Of a stretch of DNA of 25,510 nucleotides, positions 7,534-16,251 are shown piece after piece. The stretch is taken from positions 1 through 25,510 of IMG/VR virus record IMGVR_UViG_3300025674_000348; one strand, given 5' to 3'. This DNA comes from a virus. The position numbers and the translations under genes are program-made. Each line of letters opens with the position of its first letter. Positions within the stretch are counted from its first letter, which is position 1. A model generated the notes under the pieces. That model worked only from the letters and a program-made list of their open reading frames with translations, searched no databases and was not told the DNA's origin.

Positions 7534-7755
7534 ATGCATATAAGAAAGATATCCATTGGCAATAGCTATAAGGAGGGTATGCACTATGTTGTAGGACAAG
7601 AAGTGCTAAATGGCACATACAAAATACACTTGATTGACTTCAATGAAGAACGTCAGTCTTATACTCTTTACGTGGCTAAAGACAATGAAATCTTTTTATG
7701 GAAAGAATTTAATAATTCATTACCTACTTCAATAGAATATAATATTAATTTATAA
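7534..7755 (+). CDS. Small hypothetical protein
   Basis: A 73-residue protein of unknown function, predicted mostly beta strand (KIHLIDF, YTLYVAK, EIFLWKEF segments) with no signal peptide or membrane helix. It lies one base after the coiled-coil gene, and its stop overlaps the next start as TAATG (7753-7757), which points to coupled translation with the GroES-like candidate downstream. Confidence 0.6.
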   Translation: MHIRKISIGNSYKEGMHYVVGQEVLNGTYKIHLIDFNEERQSYTLYVAKDNEIFLWKEFNNSLPTSIEYNINL

Positions 7756-8318
7756 TGCGATCTCCTTATCGATTTTTAATACGACCAAAGGGCGAAGCCT
7801 ACAATAATGAAATCGAAATAGCTGGACAAAAGATTGTAATAAACTCAACGCTTGATAATCATATGAATGTCAATCGTTTTGCTGAGGTTATTTCAACTCC
7901 AACCTATTACGAAGGCTTTATAAAAGAAGGCGACACCCTGGTTGTTCACCACAATATATTTAGAATATATCATGACATGAAAGGCAGGCCTCGTAAGTCT
8001 CCAAATTATTTCATGGATGATATATACATGATAACGCCTTTGCAGTTTTATCTGTATCATGACGGAAAAGACTGGAAATCAGTAGATCAGTATTGTTTCG
8101 TTCGTCCTATAGATAAAGAAAATTCTTATCTTTATGAAGAAGGAGAAGAAGAAAACACAGGAGTTGTAGTATATTCAAACCCTTCCCTAGAGTCTCTGGA
8201 CATATATACTGGGAGTAAGGTAAATTTCACTAAAAACAGTGAATATGAGTTTACAATTAATGACCAGAAGATGTACAGAATGAGGACGAATGATATATGT
8301 GTATTGTTAAATGAGTGA
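7755..8318 (+). CDS. GroES-like co-chaperonin candidate
   Basis: A 187-residue beta-rich protein. Its C-terminal part (about residues 136-187) follows the layout of the GroES end: a GVVVYSN strand, a GSKVNFTKNSEYEF segment where co-chaperonins have the GD.V.F..Y.G stretch, and an MRTNDICVLL final strand like the EDILAV end of GroES. The N-terminal part has FAEVISTP (42-49) and an IKEGDTLVVHHNIF segment (56-69) that may be a diverged half of the same barrel, plus a disordered-looking insert rich in basic residues (76-84). Large phages such as T4 (gp31) carry a GroES stand-in to fold the capsid protein, and the location just upstream of packaging and capsid genes fits. Similarity is weak and unverified; it could be another beta-barrel virion protein. 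Confidence 0.4.
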   Translation: MRSPYRFLIRPKGEAYNNEIEIAGQKIVINSTLDNHMNVNRFAEVISTPTYYEGFIKEGDTLVVHHNIFRIYHDMKGRPRKSPNYFMDDIYMITPLQFYLYHDGKDWKSVDQYCFVRPIDKENSYLYEEGEEENTGVVVYSNPSLESLDIYTGSKVNFTKNSEYEFTINDQKMYRMRTNDICVLLNE

Positions 8319-8589
8319 CACAAATAAAATTAAAGAGCAGATAATAGAGGCTGGAAGAAAAGCTGTGCAGCAACTTATAAGGGTTGCGGAAGAAGATATT
8401 ATAAAGCCAGACCCTGAAGACGAATTGGCCGCAGACAGACTTAAAAATGCTGCAGCTACAAAGAAACTAGCCATATTTGATGCTTTTGAAATACTAAATA
8501 GGATTGAGAACGAAAAGAATATGCTTGATGACCCAAAAAAAGAAAGCGAAAAACTAACAGGTGGTTTTGCTGAAAGAAGATCTAAATGA
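8311..8589 (+). CDS. Small terminase subunit candidate
   Basis: A 92-residue, highly charged helical protein. The central ADRLKNAAATKKLAIFDAF segment (about 41-59) and the GFAERRSK end read like a small conserved protein found just before TerL in Bacteroidota phages. TerS proteins recognise phage DNA and control TerL, and they usually lie here, but no helix-turn-helix is obvious. The gene overlaps the previous one by 8 bases and the next by ATGA (8586-8589). The role is inferred mostly from position. Confidence 0.4.
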   Translation: MSDTNKIKEQIIEAGRKAVQQLIRVAEEDIIKPDPEDELAADRLKNAAATKKLAIFDAFEILNRIENEKNMLDDPKKESEKLTGGFAERRSK

Positions 8590-8933
8590 GACCTATCGTT
8601 ATATATAATGATACTATATTGAATTTATTTTCTTGGTTCTTTAGGGTTGGGGGTATAGCTATATTTCCTTTCGTTATCATCAGAAAAAACAAAAAAGACA
8701 ATATTAGGGGTAAGATAACAATCAATCACGAGACTATACATTTTTGGCAATGTATTGAGCTTTTGGTTGTTGGGTTCTACGCACTCTATTTATTGTTCTT
8801 TCTGTTTAATTTAATAAAGTATCGAGATCTTAAATTAGCGTATGTCAACATCCCTTTTGAAAAAGAAGCGTATTCAAAGGAATTAGATTTTGATTATATA
8901 TCTAAAAGAAAAATGTATTCATGGATGAGTTAG
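8586..8933 (+). CDS. Membrane protein with HExxH metallopeptidase-like motif
   Basis: A 115-residue protein with a hydrophobic N-terminal stretch (about 11-32) and a second membrane helix (about 58-77). Between them is NHETIHFWQ, an HExxH zinc motif (His48, Glu49, His52). After the second helix comes PFEKEAY (90-96), whose Glu92 or Glu94 could be the third ligand. HExxH followed by a helix and an (F/Y)E.EAY segment is known from small uncharacterised Bacteroidota membrane proteins. It sits between the TerS candidate (ATGA overlap) and TerL (13-base overlap), an odd place for a membrane peptidase. Possible roles are inner-membrane or envelope processing, lysis control or superinfection exclusion; none is shown. 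The motif is plain, the activity inferred. Confidence 0.55.
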   Translation: MRPIVIYNDTILNLFSWFFRVGGIAIFPFVIIRKNKKDNIRGKITINHETIHFWQCIELLVVGFYALYLLFFLFNLIKYRDLKLAYVNIPFEKEAYSKELDFDYISKRKMYSWMS

Positions 8934-11161
8934 GATTATCTACAATCGTATCTCCTATAGAAAAAAAAGTCATATCTAAACGCAATAAGGAAAAATCTTG
9001 GGTATATGGTTATGACGCAGAACATGATGTTATAATCATATCTAAAAACGGAGCTATAGGTGATGTCTTGTATATAAACGGGCTTCAGATAGCCTTGCCT
9101 CTTCAACCTAAAAAAGTACACAAAAGGTCTACTAAAAAACATGAGCAATATTGGGAATCTTCTGAGTACCCAAGAGCGCTTAGGTCTATTGCAACTATAT
9201 TTTCATGGAATGAAACATCTAATGAATTCAAGGAAAGATGGATACCATTTATCGAAGAAGAGTTTAACCGAAGAGAATATGGGTTTTGGTTCTATAATAA
9301 TGGCAGCCCAACGTATATAACAGGAAGTCACTATATGTACCTGCAGTGGACTAAAATTGATGTAGGAAAGCCTGACTATAGAGAATCTAATCGTCTTTTT
9401 TTTATCTACTGGGAGGCTTGTAAGGCGGATAGAAGATGTTACGGAATGTGTTATTTAAAAAATAGACGTTCTGGTTTTTCATTTATGTCTTCTTCTGAAA
9501 CTGTAAATCAAGCTACGATTACAAGTGACGCTAGATTCGGCATACTTTCTAAAACAGGTTCTGATGCCAAAAAAATGTTTACTGATAAAGTAGTACCTAT
9601 CTCTGTAAACTACCCTTTCTTTTTTAAACCCATACAAGATGGTATGGACAGGCCTAAGTCTGAATTAGCATATCGAGTGCCTGCTTCTAAGATTACAAGA
9701 AAGTCTATATCTAATACTGCAGTTCAAAACGACCTACAGGGTCTTGACACAACAATAGATTGGAAGAACACAGGAGACAACAGTTATGATGGAGAGAAAC
9801 TGAAGATGTTGGTTCATGACGAGAGTGGAAAGTGGGAAAAGCCTGATAATATACTAAATAGTTGGAGAGTTACAAAAACATGCCTTCGACTGGGTAGTAA
9901 AATCATAGGTAAATGTATGATGGGTTCTACTTCAAATGCTCTTGAAAAAGGAGGGAATAATTTTAAGAAGTTATTTTATGACTCTGACCCAAAGGAAAGA
10001 AACTCAAATGGACAAACTAAAAGCGGTATGTACAACTTGTTTATTCCTATGGAGTGGAATATGGAGGGATTCATTGATAAGTTTGGTCAGCCTGTTTTTT
10101 ATAATCCAGATGAAAAGGTAGTAGATGTTTTCGGAGATGTAATTAGTCAAGGAGCTATTGATTACTGGGAGAATGAAGTTGAAAGTCTGAAGTCAGATGC
10201 TGATGCCTTGAACGAGTTTTATAGACAATTTCCAAGAACTGAAGCTCATGCATTTAGAGACGAATCAAAGAACACTATATTTAATCTAAATAAGATATAT
10301 CAGCAAATAGACTACAATGATTCTAGTGCTATTAAAAACTCTATCACAAGAGGCAACTTCTATTGGAAAGGCGGTCAAAGAGATACCGAGGTAGTTTGGG
10401 CGCCAGATATTAAAGGAAGATTTTTTGTAAGCTGGATTCCAGAACAAGGAATGATGAATAATGTACAGATGTCAAATGGAAGAAAAACTCCTGGTAATGC
10501 TCACATAGGTTCTTTTGGATGTGATAGCTACGACATATCTGGGACTGTAGGTGGAGGCGGCTCTAAGGGGTCATTACATGGTATGACTAAGTTTCACATG
10601 GATGACGCTCCTTTGAATGCTTTCTTTTTGGAATACATATCAAGACCGCCTACTGCTGAAATATTTTATGAAGATGTTTTAATGGCTTTGCATTTTTATG
10701 GAATGCCAATATTAGTAGAAAACAACAAGCCAAGACTATTATATTATCTAAAAGAAAGAGGGTATAGATTATTCTCAATGAACAGGCCAGACAAGAACAA
10801 AAACATGCTTTCTAAGGCAGAGAAAGAACTTGGAGGCATACCTTCATCATCAGCGGTTATTTCTGCTCATGCTGAGGCTATTGAGGCTTATATAGAGAAG
10901 AATGTAGGCGTCATAAATAACACTGAATCTGGAGAAGTAGGAGATATAGGAAGTATGTATTTTACTAGGACATTGCTTGATTGGTCTAATTATGATATCA
11001 ACAATAGGACGCGTTTTGACGCCACAGTAAGCTCTGGCTTTGCTATAATGGCAAACCAAGGCTCCATAAAGACTAGGCAAGAAAAACGTACTGAAATAAA
11101 TCTTAACTTTGCTAGATACAATAATAGCGGTTTCGTGAGTCAAATTATTAAAAAACAATAA
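8921..11161 (+). CDS. terL: Terminase large subunit (TerL)
   Basis: A 746-residue packaging motor. The ATPase part has a non-standard Walker A (KNRRSGFSF, about 180-188, without the usual GK(S/T)), a Walker B with catalytic pair LKMLVHDESG (294-303; Asp300, Glu301) and a coupling motif GSTSN (335-339). The nuclease part has the expected acidic triad: Asp535 in FGCDSYD, Glu600 in ILVEN and Asp700 in RFDATVSSGFA. TerL translocates DNA into the prohead through the portal and cuts it. The modified Walker A and the long N-terminal region resemble crAss-like and related Bacteroidota podovirus terminases. It overlaps the HExxH gene by 13 bases, and its TAA shares an A with the portal ATG (TAATG). 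Identity is firm. Confidence 0.88.
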   Translation: MDELGLSTIVSPIEKKVISKRNKEKSWVYGYDAEHDVIIISKNGAIGDVLYINGLQIALPLQPKKVHKRSTKKHEQYWESSEYPRALRSIATIFSWNETSNEFKERWIPFIEEEFNRREYGFWFYNNGSPTYITGSHYMYLQWTKIDVGKPDYRESNRLFFIYWEACKADRRCYGMCYLKNRRSGFSFMSSSETVNQATITSDARFGILSKTGSDAKKMFTDKVVPISVNYPFFFKPIQDGMDRPKSELAYRVPASKITRKSISNTAVQNDLQGLDTTIDWKNTGDNSYDGEKLKMLVHDESGKWEKPDNILNSWRVTKTCLRLGSKIIGKCMMGSTSNALEKGGNNFKKLFYDSDPKERNSNGQTKSGMYNLFIPMEWNMEGFIDKFGQPVFYNPDEKVVDVFGDVISQGAIDYWENEVESLKSDADALNEFYRQFPRTEAHAFRDESKNTIFNLNKIYQQIDYNDSSAIKNSITRGNFYWKGGQRDTEVVWAPDIKGRFFVSWIPEQGMMNNVQMSNGRKTPGNAHIGSFGCDSYDISGTVGGGGSKGSLHGMTKFHMDDAPLNAFFLEYISRPPTAEIFYEDVLMALHFYGMPILVENNKPRLLYYLKERGYRLFSMNRPDKNKNMLSKAEKELGGIPSSSAVISAHAEAIEAYIEKNVGVINNTESGEVGDIGSMYFTRTLLDWSNYDINNRTRFDATVSSGFAIMANQGSIKTRQEKRTEINLNFARYNNSGFVSQIIKKQ

Positions 11162-13599
11162 TGAAGAATCCTAGTTACGGCAAGACTAATGGGTTTCCTA
11201 GCCAATTTGCGTCTAACGCAGAAAAAGATGATCTTGAGTATGGGTTACGAGTAGGTCTTGCTATTGAGCACGAATGGTTCTCTCGTGATTACAGCTCAAG
11301 CTATTATGGAGAGCTCAGGTCGGAGTATTTGAGAAGAAGAAAATATGCAAGAGGAGAACAAGATATTGAGAAGTATAAAAATGAGCTTTCCGTTAATGGA
11401 GACTTGTCGTACTTAAACCTTGACTGGACTCCAGTTCCAATAGTAAGTAAGTTTGTAGATATCGTAGTAAACGGAATATCAAATCGACTATTTGATGTTA
11501 ATGTAGAGGCTATCGATGAGAAGTCTGCTTTAGAAAAGTTTCAGTTTAGAGAAGATATGCAGACCGACATGGCTGCTTATGACATTCTTAAAATGATTAA
11601 AAATGAAACTGGTGTAGACGGATTTACTTATAACGAGAATGATATTCCAAGAACTGATGAAGAGCTAGACCTTTACATGAAGCTTACTTATAAGCAATCT
11701 ATTGAGGTGGCAGAAGAGGCCGCTATTAATACTATTCTTGAAATAAACAATTTCGATGAAATTAAAAGGCGTTCTGATGAAGACGCTGTGGTTTTAGGAA
11801 TATCAGCGGTGCGTCATAGTTTTGATGAGCACGACGGAGTTCGTTTAGAATACGTAGACCCAGTAAATTTAGTGTACTCCCCAACAGAAGACCCTAACTT
11901 CAATGATTGTTATTATTATGGAGAAGTCAAGTCTGTACATGTTACTGAACTTAAAAAAATCAACCCTTATCTTGAAGAAGAAGAACTAGAGGAGATTGCT
12001 AAGATTGCAGGAAGACACGATGGCTATATAGGGTTACAAAACGTAACTTCTCAAAGCGGAATGGATAAAGAACACGTTACGCTTCTTTATTTCTGCTATA
12101 AAACAGATAGAGATGTAGTTTATAAGGTAAAGAAAACTGCAGTAGGTGGAGAAAAGGCTCTTAAAAAAGAAGATACATTTAATCCTCCTAAAACAGAACA
12201 GGCTAGGTTTACAAGAGCAGCAAGAAAAATTGATGTTTGGTATGAAGGAGTATTAGTTATGGGAGCTAATCGTATTATCAAATGGGATTTAATGAAGAAT
12301 ATGGTTCGTCCTTCTTCAGCTTTCCAAAGAACTATACCTCCATATATTGTAAATGCACCTAAACTTTCAAGAGGAACAGTTGATTCTTTAGTAAGACGAA
12401 TGATTCCTTTCGCAGACCAAATACAGCTTATTCATTTAAAAATACAACAGGTAGTTCAAAAGATGATACCTGATGGTGTTTTTATTGATGTAGATGGATT
12501 GAATAGCGTTGATTTGGGTAATGGAGCCACTTACAATCCTTCTGAGGCATTATCGATGTATTTTCAGACAGGTTCTGTTGTTGGTCGTAGCTATACCGAA
12601 GACGGGGATTTTAATAACGCAAGAGTTCCGATTCAAGAGCTTACGTCGAGTGGTTCAAATGCTAAACTATCTAGTTTAATTTCAATGTACAACTATCAGC
12701 TTAATATGATTAGGTCTGTAACAGGAATTAATGAAGCAAGAGACGCGAGTACTCCTGACAAATACGCTTTAGTTGGAATACAAAAGTTGGCCGCTTTAAA
12801 TAGCAATACTGCTACAAGACATATTTTAGAGTCTGGTCTTACACTAAGCAGAAGAGTTTGTGAGGCTTTATCTTATAGAATATCTGATATATTGGAATAT
12901 TCTGAGTTTTCTGAAGATTTCGCTTCGATGATTGGCAAGAACAACCTTGCTATTATTGAGAATATAAAAAACCTTCATTTACATGATTTTGGTATTTATA
13001 TCGAACTAGAGCCAGACGAGGAAGAAAAGCAGTTGCTAGAACAGAACATACAACAATCTTTGTCTGCAGGAATGATTGAGCTAGATGATGCCATTGATAT
13101 TAGATACATCAAAAACATAAAGATGGCTAATATGCTTCTTAAGGTTAGAAAGCAACGGAAGCAGATGGCTGACGCAGAAAAACAACAAAGAAATATTGAT
13201 ATGCAGACTCAGTCAAATATGCAGTCTGCACAAGCAGCTTCACAGTCAAGAATGCAAGAAGAGCAAATGAAGATTCAGGCTGAAAGTCAAATAGAGCAAT
13301 TAAAAGCTCAAATAGAAATGCAACAGATTCAACAGAAAGCTCAAATAGAGAAAGAGATGTTGCAACTTAAATATCAGTATGAAATGCAGTTGAAGCAAAT
13401 GGAAGTTGAAGGCTTTAAATCAAGAGATTCTGAGAAAGAAAATCGTAAGGACAAAAGAACCGAAATGCAAGCTTCACAACAAAGTAAGCTTATAGAGCAA
13501 AGAAAAAAAGATTTACCTGCTATTGAATTTAAAGAGGACGATAATCAAAACCCATTCTCTGGATTAATGCAAAATATAGCTAATAATTCAATAGTATAA
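11161..13599 (+). CDS. Portal protein
   Basis: An 812-residue portal, the ring at the capsid vertex through which DNA passes. The N-terminal segment LDWTPVPIVSKFVDIVVNGI (about 87-106) is characteristic of large portals in crAss-like and related Bacteroidota podoviruses. A further typical stretch is VRHSFDEHDGVRLEYVDP (about 220-237), and the SVTGINEARDAS segment (about 519-530) matches the region of the clip and tunnel. Residues about 655-780 form a long Gln- and Glu-rich coiled coil, as in the barrel extension of P22-type portals, ending in a disordered acidic tail. It starts within the TerL stop and is followed by a 36-base gap holding a promoter-like box. Identity is supported by position, size and recognisable segments. 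Confidence 0.8.
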   Translation: MKNPSYGKTNGFPSQFASNAEKDDLEYGLRVGLAIEHEWFSRDYSSSYYGELRSEYLRRRKYARGEQDIEKYKNELSVNGDLSYLNLDWTPVPIVSKFVDIVVNGISNRLFDVNVEAIDEKSALEKFQFREDMQTDMAAYDILKMIKNETGVDGFTYNENDIPRTDEELDLYMKLTYKQSIEVAEEAAINTILEINNFDEIKRRSDEDAVVLGISAVRHSFDEHDGVRLEYVDPVNLVYSPTEDPNFNDCYYYGEVKSVHVTELKKINPYLEEEELEEIAKIAGRHDGYIGLQNVTSQSGMDKEHVTLLYFCYKTDRDVVYKVKKTAVGGEKALKKEDTFNPPKTEQARFTRAARKIDVWYEGVLVMGANRIIKWDLMKNMVRPSSAFQRTIPPYIVNAPKLSRGTVDSLVRRMIPFADQIQLIHLKIQQVVQKMIPDGVFIDVDGLNSVDLGNGATYNPSEALSMYFQTGSVVGRSYTEDGDFNNARVPIQELTSSGSNAKLSSLISMYNYQLNMIRSVTGINEARDASTPDKYALVGIQKLAALNSNTATRHILESGLTLSRRVCEALSYRISDILEYSEFSEDFASMIGKNNLAIIENIKNLHLHDFGIYIELEPDEEEKQLLEQNIQQSLSAGMIELDDAIDIRYIKNIKMANMLLKVRKQRKQMADAEKQQRNIDMQTQSNMQSAQAASQSRMQEEQMKIQAESQIEQLKAQIEMQQIQQKAQIEKEMLQLKYQYEMQLKQMEVEGFKSRDSEKENRKDKRTEMQASQQSKLIEQRKKDLPAIEFKEDDNQNPFSGLMQNIANNSIV

Positions 13600-13605
13600 A
13601 TATAT

Positions 13606-13613
13606 TATTTTTG
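13606..13613 (+). promoter_or_regulatory. Putative promoter -7 box (TATTTTTG) for scaffold and capsid genes
   Basis: TATTTTTG matches the Bacteroidota TAnnTTTG element, lies in the gap after the portal gene, and ends 22 bases before the ATG at 13636. The surroundings are almost pure A/T. No -33 TTTG is seen at the expected spacing. A promoter here would give extra transcription of the scaffold and capsid genes up to the terminator at 16200. Confidence 0.5.
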
Positions 13614-13635
13614 TATAAATTAAATTTAATTAAAG

Positions 13636-14799
13636 ATGGCTAAAAATTTATCATCTGAAGAGTCTAATGATGTTGTTGATTTTAAATTAGACCCGAACTT
13701 ATTTAACTCTGTAGGAGAAAACATCGAAACCGTTGAGGAGAAGAGTGAAGAACCTATAGAAGAAGAAAAGCAAGAAAATCAACAAACAGAATCGGAAGTT
13801 CAACAAACTGAACAATCTGAACCAGAGGTTCAAGAAGATTCTAAAGAAGAGGCGCAGGAAGTAAGTAGAGAAGAATTAGTGAATCAGTTATTGACTGATA
13901 GGTTTAATTTGACTTTAGATACACTGCCAGAAGTTCTTTCAAATAATGAAAACACAGAGAAAGAGTCTATAGAGCTCCCAGAAGATGTCAAGAAGTATCT
14001 TGAGTACAAAAAGGAGACTAATAGGCCTTTATCTGACTTTATTAAGCTTCAGCAAGATGTTGATGATATTCAGGAAGATGCTTTGTTGAAAGAGTATTAT
14101 GCTCAAACAAAGCCTGGTCTTGACAGCGAAGATTACGATTATTTACTTGACACTAAGTTTTCGTATAATCCTGACAATGCTACTGAGGAAGAGATAAGGA
14201 TGAAAACGCTTAATAAAAAAGAAGAGATATATAAAGCTAGGCAATACTTTGAAGGTCTGAAAGAGAAATATAAAACTCCCCTTGAGTCAAGTGGTGAAAA
14301 TGCTCCTACAGAATACAAAGAGGCTTTTAGTTTTTATACTCAATATAAACAAGATTTAGCTAAACAGGAGGAAAACACCAAGAAGCAAAGAGATTCTTTT
14401 GAGCAACAAACCAGTAAGCTGTTTAACCAAGATTTCGAAGGTTTCGATTTTAAAGTTGGGGACAGAAAGCTAGTTTACAAGCCCAAAAACTTAGAAGATG
14501 TAAAGTCTGCAAACTCAGACCTAAACAACTTTTTCTCTAAGCATATTGATGAAAACGGAATCCTGAAAGACGCAAAAGCATATCATACAGCTCTTTCTAT
14601 GGCTATGAACCCTCAGTCTTTTGCCTCGTTCTTTTATGAACAAGGAAAGGCAGATGCGGTTAATCAAGTAGTTACAGAAGGAAAAAATATTGATATGAGT
14701 GTGCGTAAAAATGTTGAATCTGCAAAAGAAGGGCCTAAATTTAGAGTGTTGCAAGACAATTCTACGTTTGGTTCAAAATTAAAGATTAAGAAACGCTAA
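13636..14799 (+). CDS. Putative capsid scaffolding protein
   Basis: A 387-residue, strongly charged protein placed directly between portal and major capsid genes, the classic scaffold position. Residues about 32-80 are a low-complexity Glu/Gln/Ser region, likely disordered. The rest is predicted helical with coiled-coil character (about 120-260), and the protein ends in a basic LKIKKR tail, as scaffolds often do to contact the capsid protein. There is no protease motif. I recognise no specific family; the assignment rests on composition and gene order. It is 17 bases from the capsid gene and both probably share the promoter-like box at 13606. Confidence 0.6.
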   Translation: MAKNLSSEESNDVVDFKLDPNLFNSVGENIETVEEKSEEPIEEEKQENQQTESEVQQTEQSEPEVQEDSKEEAQEVSREELVNQLLTDRFNLTLDTLPEVLSNNENTEKESIELPEDVKKYLEYKKETNRPLSDFIKLQQDVDDIQEDALLKEYYAQTKPGLDSEDYDYLLDTKFSYNPDNATEEEIRMKTLNKKEEIYKARQYFEGLKEKYKTPLESSGENAPTEYKEAFSFYTQYKQDLAKQEENTKKQRDSFEQQTSKLFNQDFEGFDFKVGDRKLVYKPKNLEDVKSANSDLNNFFSKHIDENGILKDAKAYHTALSMAMNPQSFASFFYEQGKADAVNQVVTEGKNIDMSVRKNVESAKEGPKFRVLQDNSTFGSKLKIKKR

Positions 14800-14815
14800 T
14801 AAAAAAATTTAAAAA

Positions 14816-16186
14816 ATGGCACAAAGTATTACATTTGGAGGCGCTGGTACATTAGGAGGTTCTACTTCTCTTACTCCTGCACCTGCAAAAAGATTATCAA
14901 ACGAAAACTATTTAACTGCGTCTGATTACGATTTTACGCAGCAATATTTACCAGACCTATATGAGCAAGAATTTGCTAGATATGGAAATCGCTCAGTATC
15001 TTCTTTTTTAAGAATGGTAGGAGCAGAAATGCCTAGTACTTCTGACTTAATTGTATGGTCTGAGCAAGGAAGACTACACGTTCAGGCTTCAGGTACTATC
15101 ACTGACGGTGATACTATCGCAGTTACTGGACACAGCTTCAGAACCAACCAAACAATTGTTGTATCAAACGCGGATGCTTCTAAGCAATTGAAGTGTCTTA
15201 TTACTGATGCTTCTGCTACTGACTCTATCGAGGTTGCTCCGTACGCTATAGCTAGCCTTACTTCAGGTACAGGTTCATTTACAGCTGCTGATGCGGTTAC
15301 ATTATTTGTTTATGGTTCTGAATTCAGAAAAGGAACAGATTCTATGTCAGGGAGCTTAGATGTGAATTTCGATACCAAAGAGAACAACCCGATTATCATC
15401 AAAGATAAGTACGAGGTTTCTGGTTCAGAAATGACACATATCGGATGGGTTGAAGTAGAAGGTGGTGGATACTTATGGTATCTTAAAGCTGAGAACGAAA
15501 CTCGTCAACGCTTTGAGGACTTAGAAACTTCAATGATTGAAGGAGAGCCTGCTGCTGCTGGATCTGCTGTTGCTGGATTAGCTGCTGATTACAAAGGAAC
15601 AAAGGGTCTTTTCTATGAGGTAGAAAACAATGGTAACGTAACTTCAGGAGATATCACTGACCGTGATGACTTAGAGGCATTTGCTAAAGTACTTGATAAA
15701 GAAGGAGCTATTCAAGAAAACGTTCTTTTCGTTAACAGAACAACTTCTTTCAATATCGACAGAGCTCTAGCTGCTCAGAACAATTCAGGAGCTTCAACCA
15801 GTTCTTACGGATTATTCGACAATGACCAAAATATGGCTCTTAACTTAGGGTTTACTGGATTCATGATCGGATACGATTTCTACAAAACTGACTGGAAATA
15901 CTTGAATGATGCAACTACTCGTGGAAACATCGGTGGTATCAACGGTATTTTGGTTCCTGCAGGTACAACTACTGTACATGACGAAGTTATGGGTGAAAGC
16001 GTTAAGAGACCATTCTTACACGTTCGATACAGACAGACTTCTCAGGAAGATCGTAGATATAAGTCTTGGATCACTGGTTCTGCTGGTGGTGCAGCTACAT
16101 CAGGAAAAGATAACATGGAAGTACACTTCTTATCAGAGCGTGCATTATGTGTTATGGGAGCTAACAACTTCATCTTGATGCAATAG
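14816..16186 (+). CDS. Major capsid protein (HK97-fold)
   Basis: A 456-residue capsid protein. The N-terminal 1-80 includes the helical YLPDLYEQEFARYGNRSVSS segment. Residues about 88-170 look like an inserted beta domain (Gly/Thr/Ser/Val-rich, alternating strands). The core segment NPIIIKDKYEVSGSEMTHIG (about 191-210) and YLWYLKAENETRQRFEDLE (219-237) are typical of capsid proteins in crAss-like and marine Bacteroidota phages. Codon use differs visibly from the portal: isoleucine is mostly ATC/ATT with very little ATA, and TTC, TAC and AAC are common, as expected for the most abundant virion protein. It is followed at once by a strong terminator. Position after portal and scaffold candidate agrees. 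Confidence 0.85.
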   Translation: MAQSITFGGAGTLGGSTSLTPAPAKRLSNENYLTASDYDFTQQYLPDLYEQEFARYGNRSVSSFLRMVGAEMPSTSDLIVWSEQGRLHVQASGTITDGDTIAVTGHSFRTNQTIVVSNADASKQLKCLITDASATDSIEVAPYAIASLTSGTGSFTAADAVTLFVYGSEFRKGTDSMSGSLDVNFDTKENNPIIIKDKYEVSGSEMTHIGWVEVEGGGYLWYLKAENETRQRFEDLETSMIEGEPAAAGSAVAGLAADYKGTKGLFYEVENNGNVTSGDITDRDDLEAFAKVLDKEGAIQENVLFVNRTTSFNIDRALAAQNNSGASTSSYGLFDNDQNMALNLGFTGFMIGYDFYKTDWKYLNDATTRGNIGGINGILVPAGTTTVHDEVMGESVKRPFLHVRYRQTSQEDRRYKSWITGSAGGAATSGKDNMEVHFLSERALCVMGANNFILMQ

Positions 16187-16199
16187 TAACATAAAATAC

Positions 16200-16251
16200 G
16201 GAGGGGTACGCCATGCATGTAAAAGCCCTGCCAATGCCCCTCCTATTTTTT
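16200..16251 (+). terminator. Rho-independent terminator after the capsid gene
   Basis: GGAGGGG (16200-16206) pairs perfectly with CCCCTCC (16237-16243), with a T-G and an A-T pair possible inside. A run TATTTTTTTT follows. The 30-base loop is unusually long but contains the ATGCAT palindrome, so it may fold further. It lies 14 bases after the capsid stop and would end the scaffold-capsid transcript or reduce read-through. Confidence 0.8.

Noticed and set aside
7571-7581. AGGAGGG directly before an internal ATG (7579) in the 73-residue gene, as a Shine-Dalgarno start
   Set aside because: Only one or two bases separate it from the ATG, too close to work, and starts in this genome do not use such sites.
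10850-11158. Minus-strand frame of 102 codons opposite the end of TerL
   Set aside because: It is entirely antisense to a well-supported gene, shows no recognisable domain and matches the usual shadow frames seen opposite AT-rich genes.
13198-13420. Repeated CAA/GAA-rich DNA in the portal 3' end as a tandem repeat or CRISPR-like array
   Set aside because: The similarity follows from Gln/Glu-rich coiled-coil coding; there are no regular spacers or exact repeats.
15906-16178. Overlapping plus-strand frame of 90 codons inside the capsid gene
   Set aside because: It is out of frame within a well-supported, codon-biased gene and has no start context of its own.
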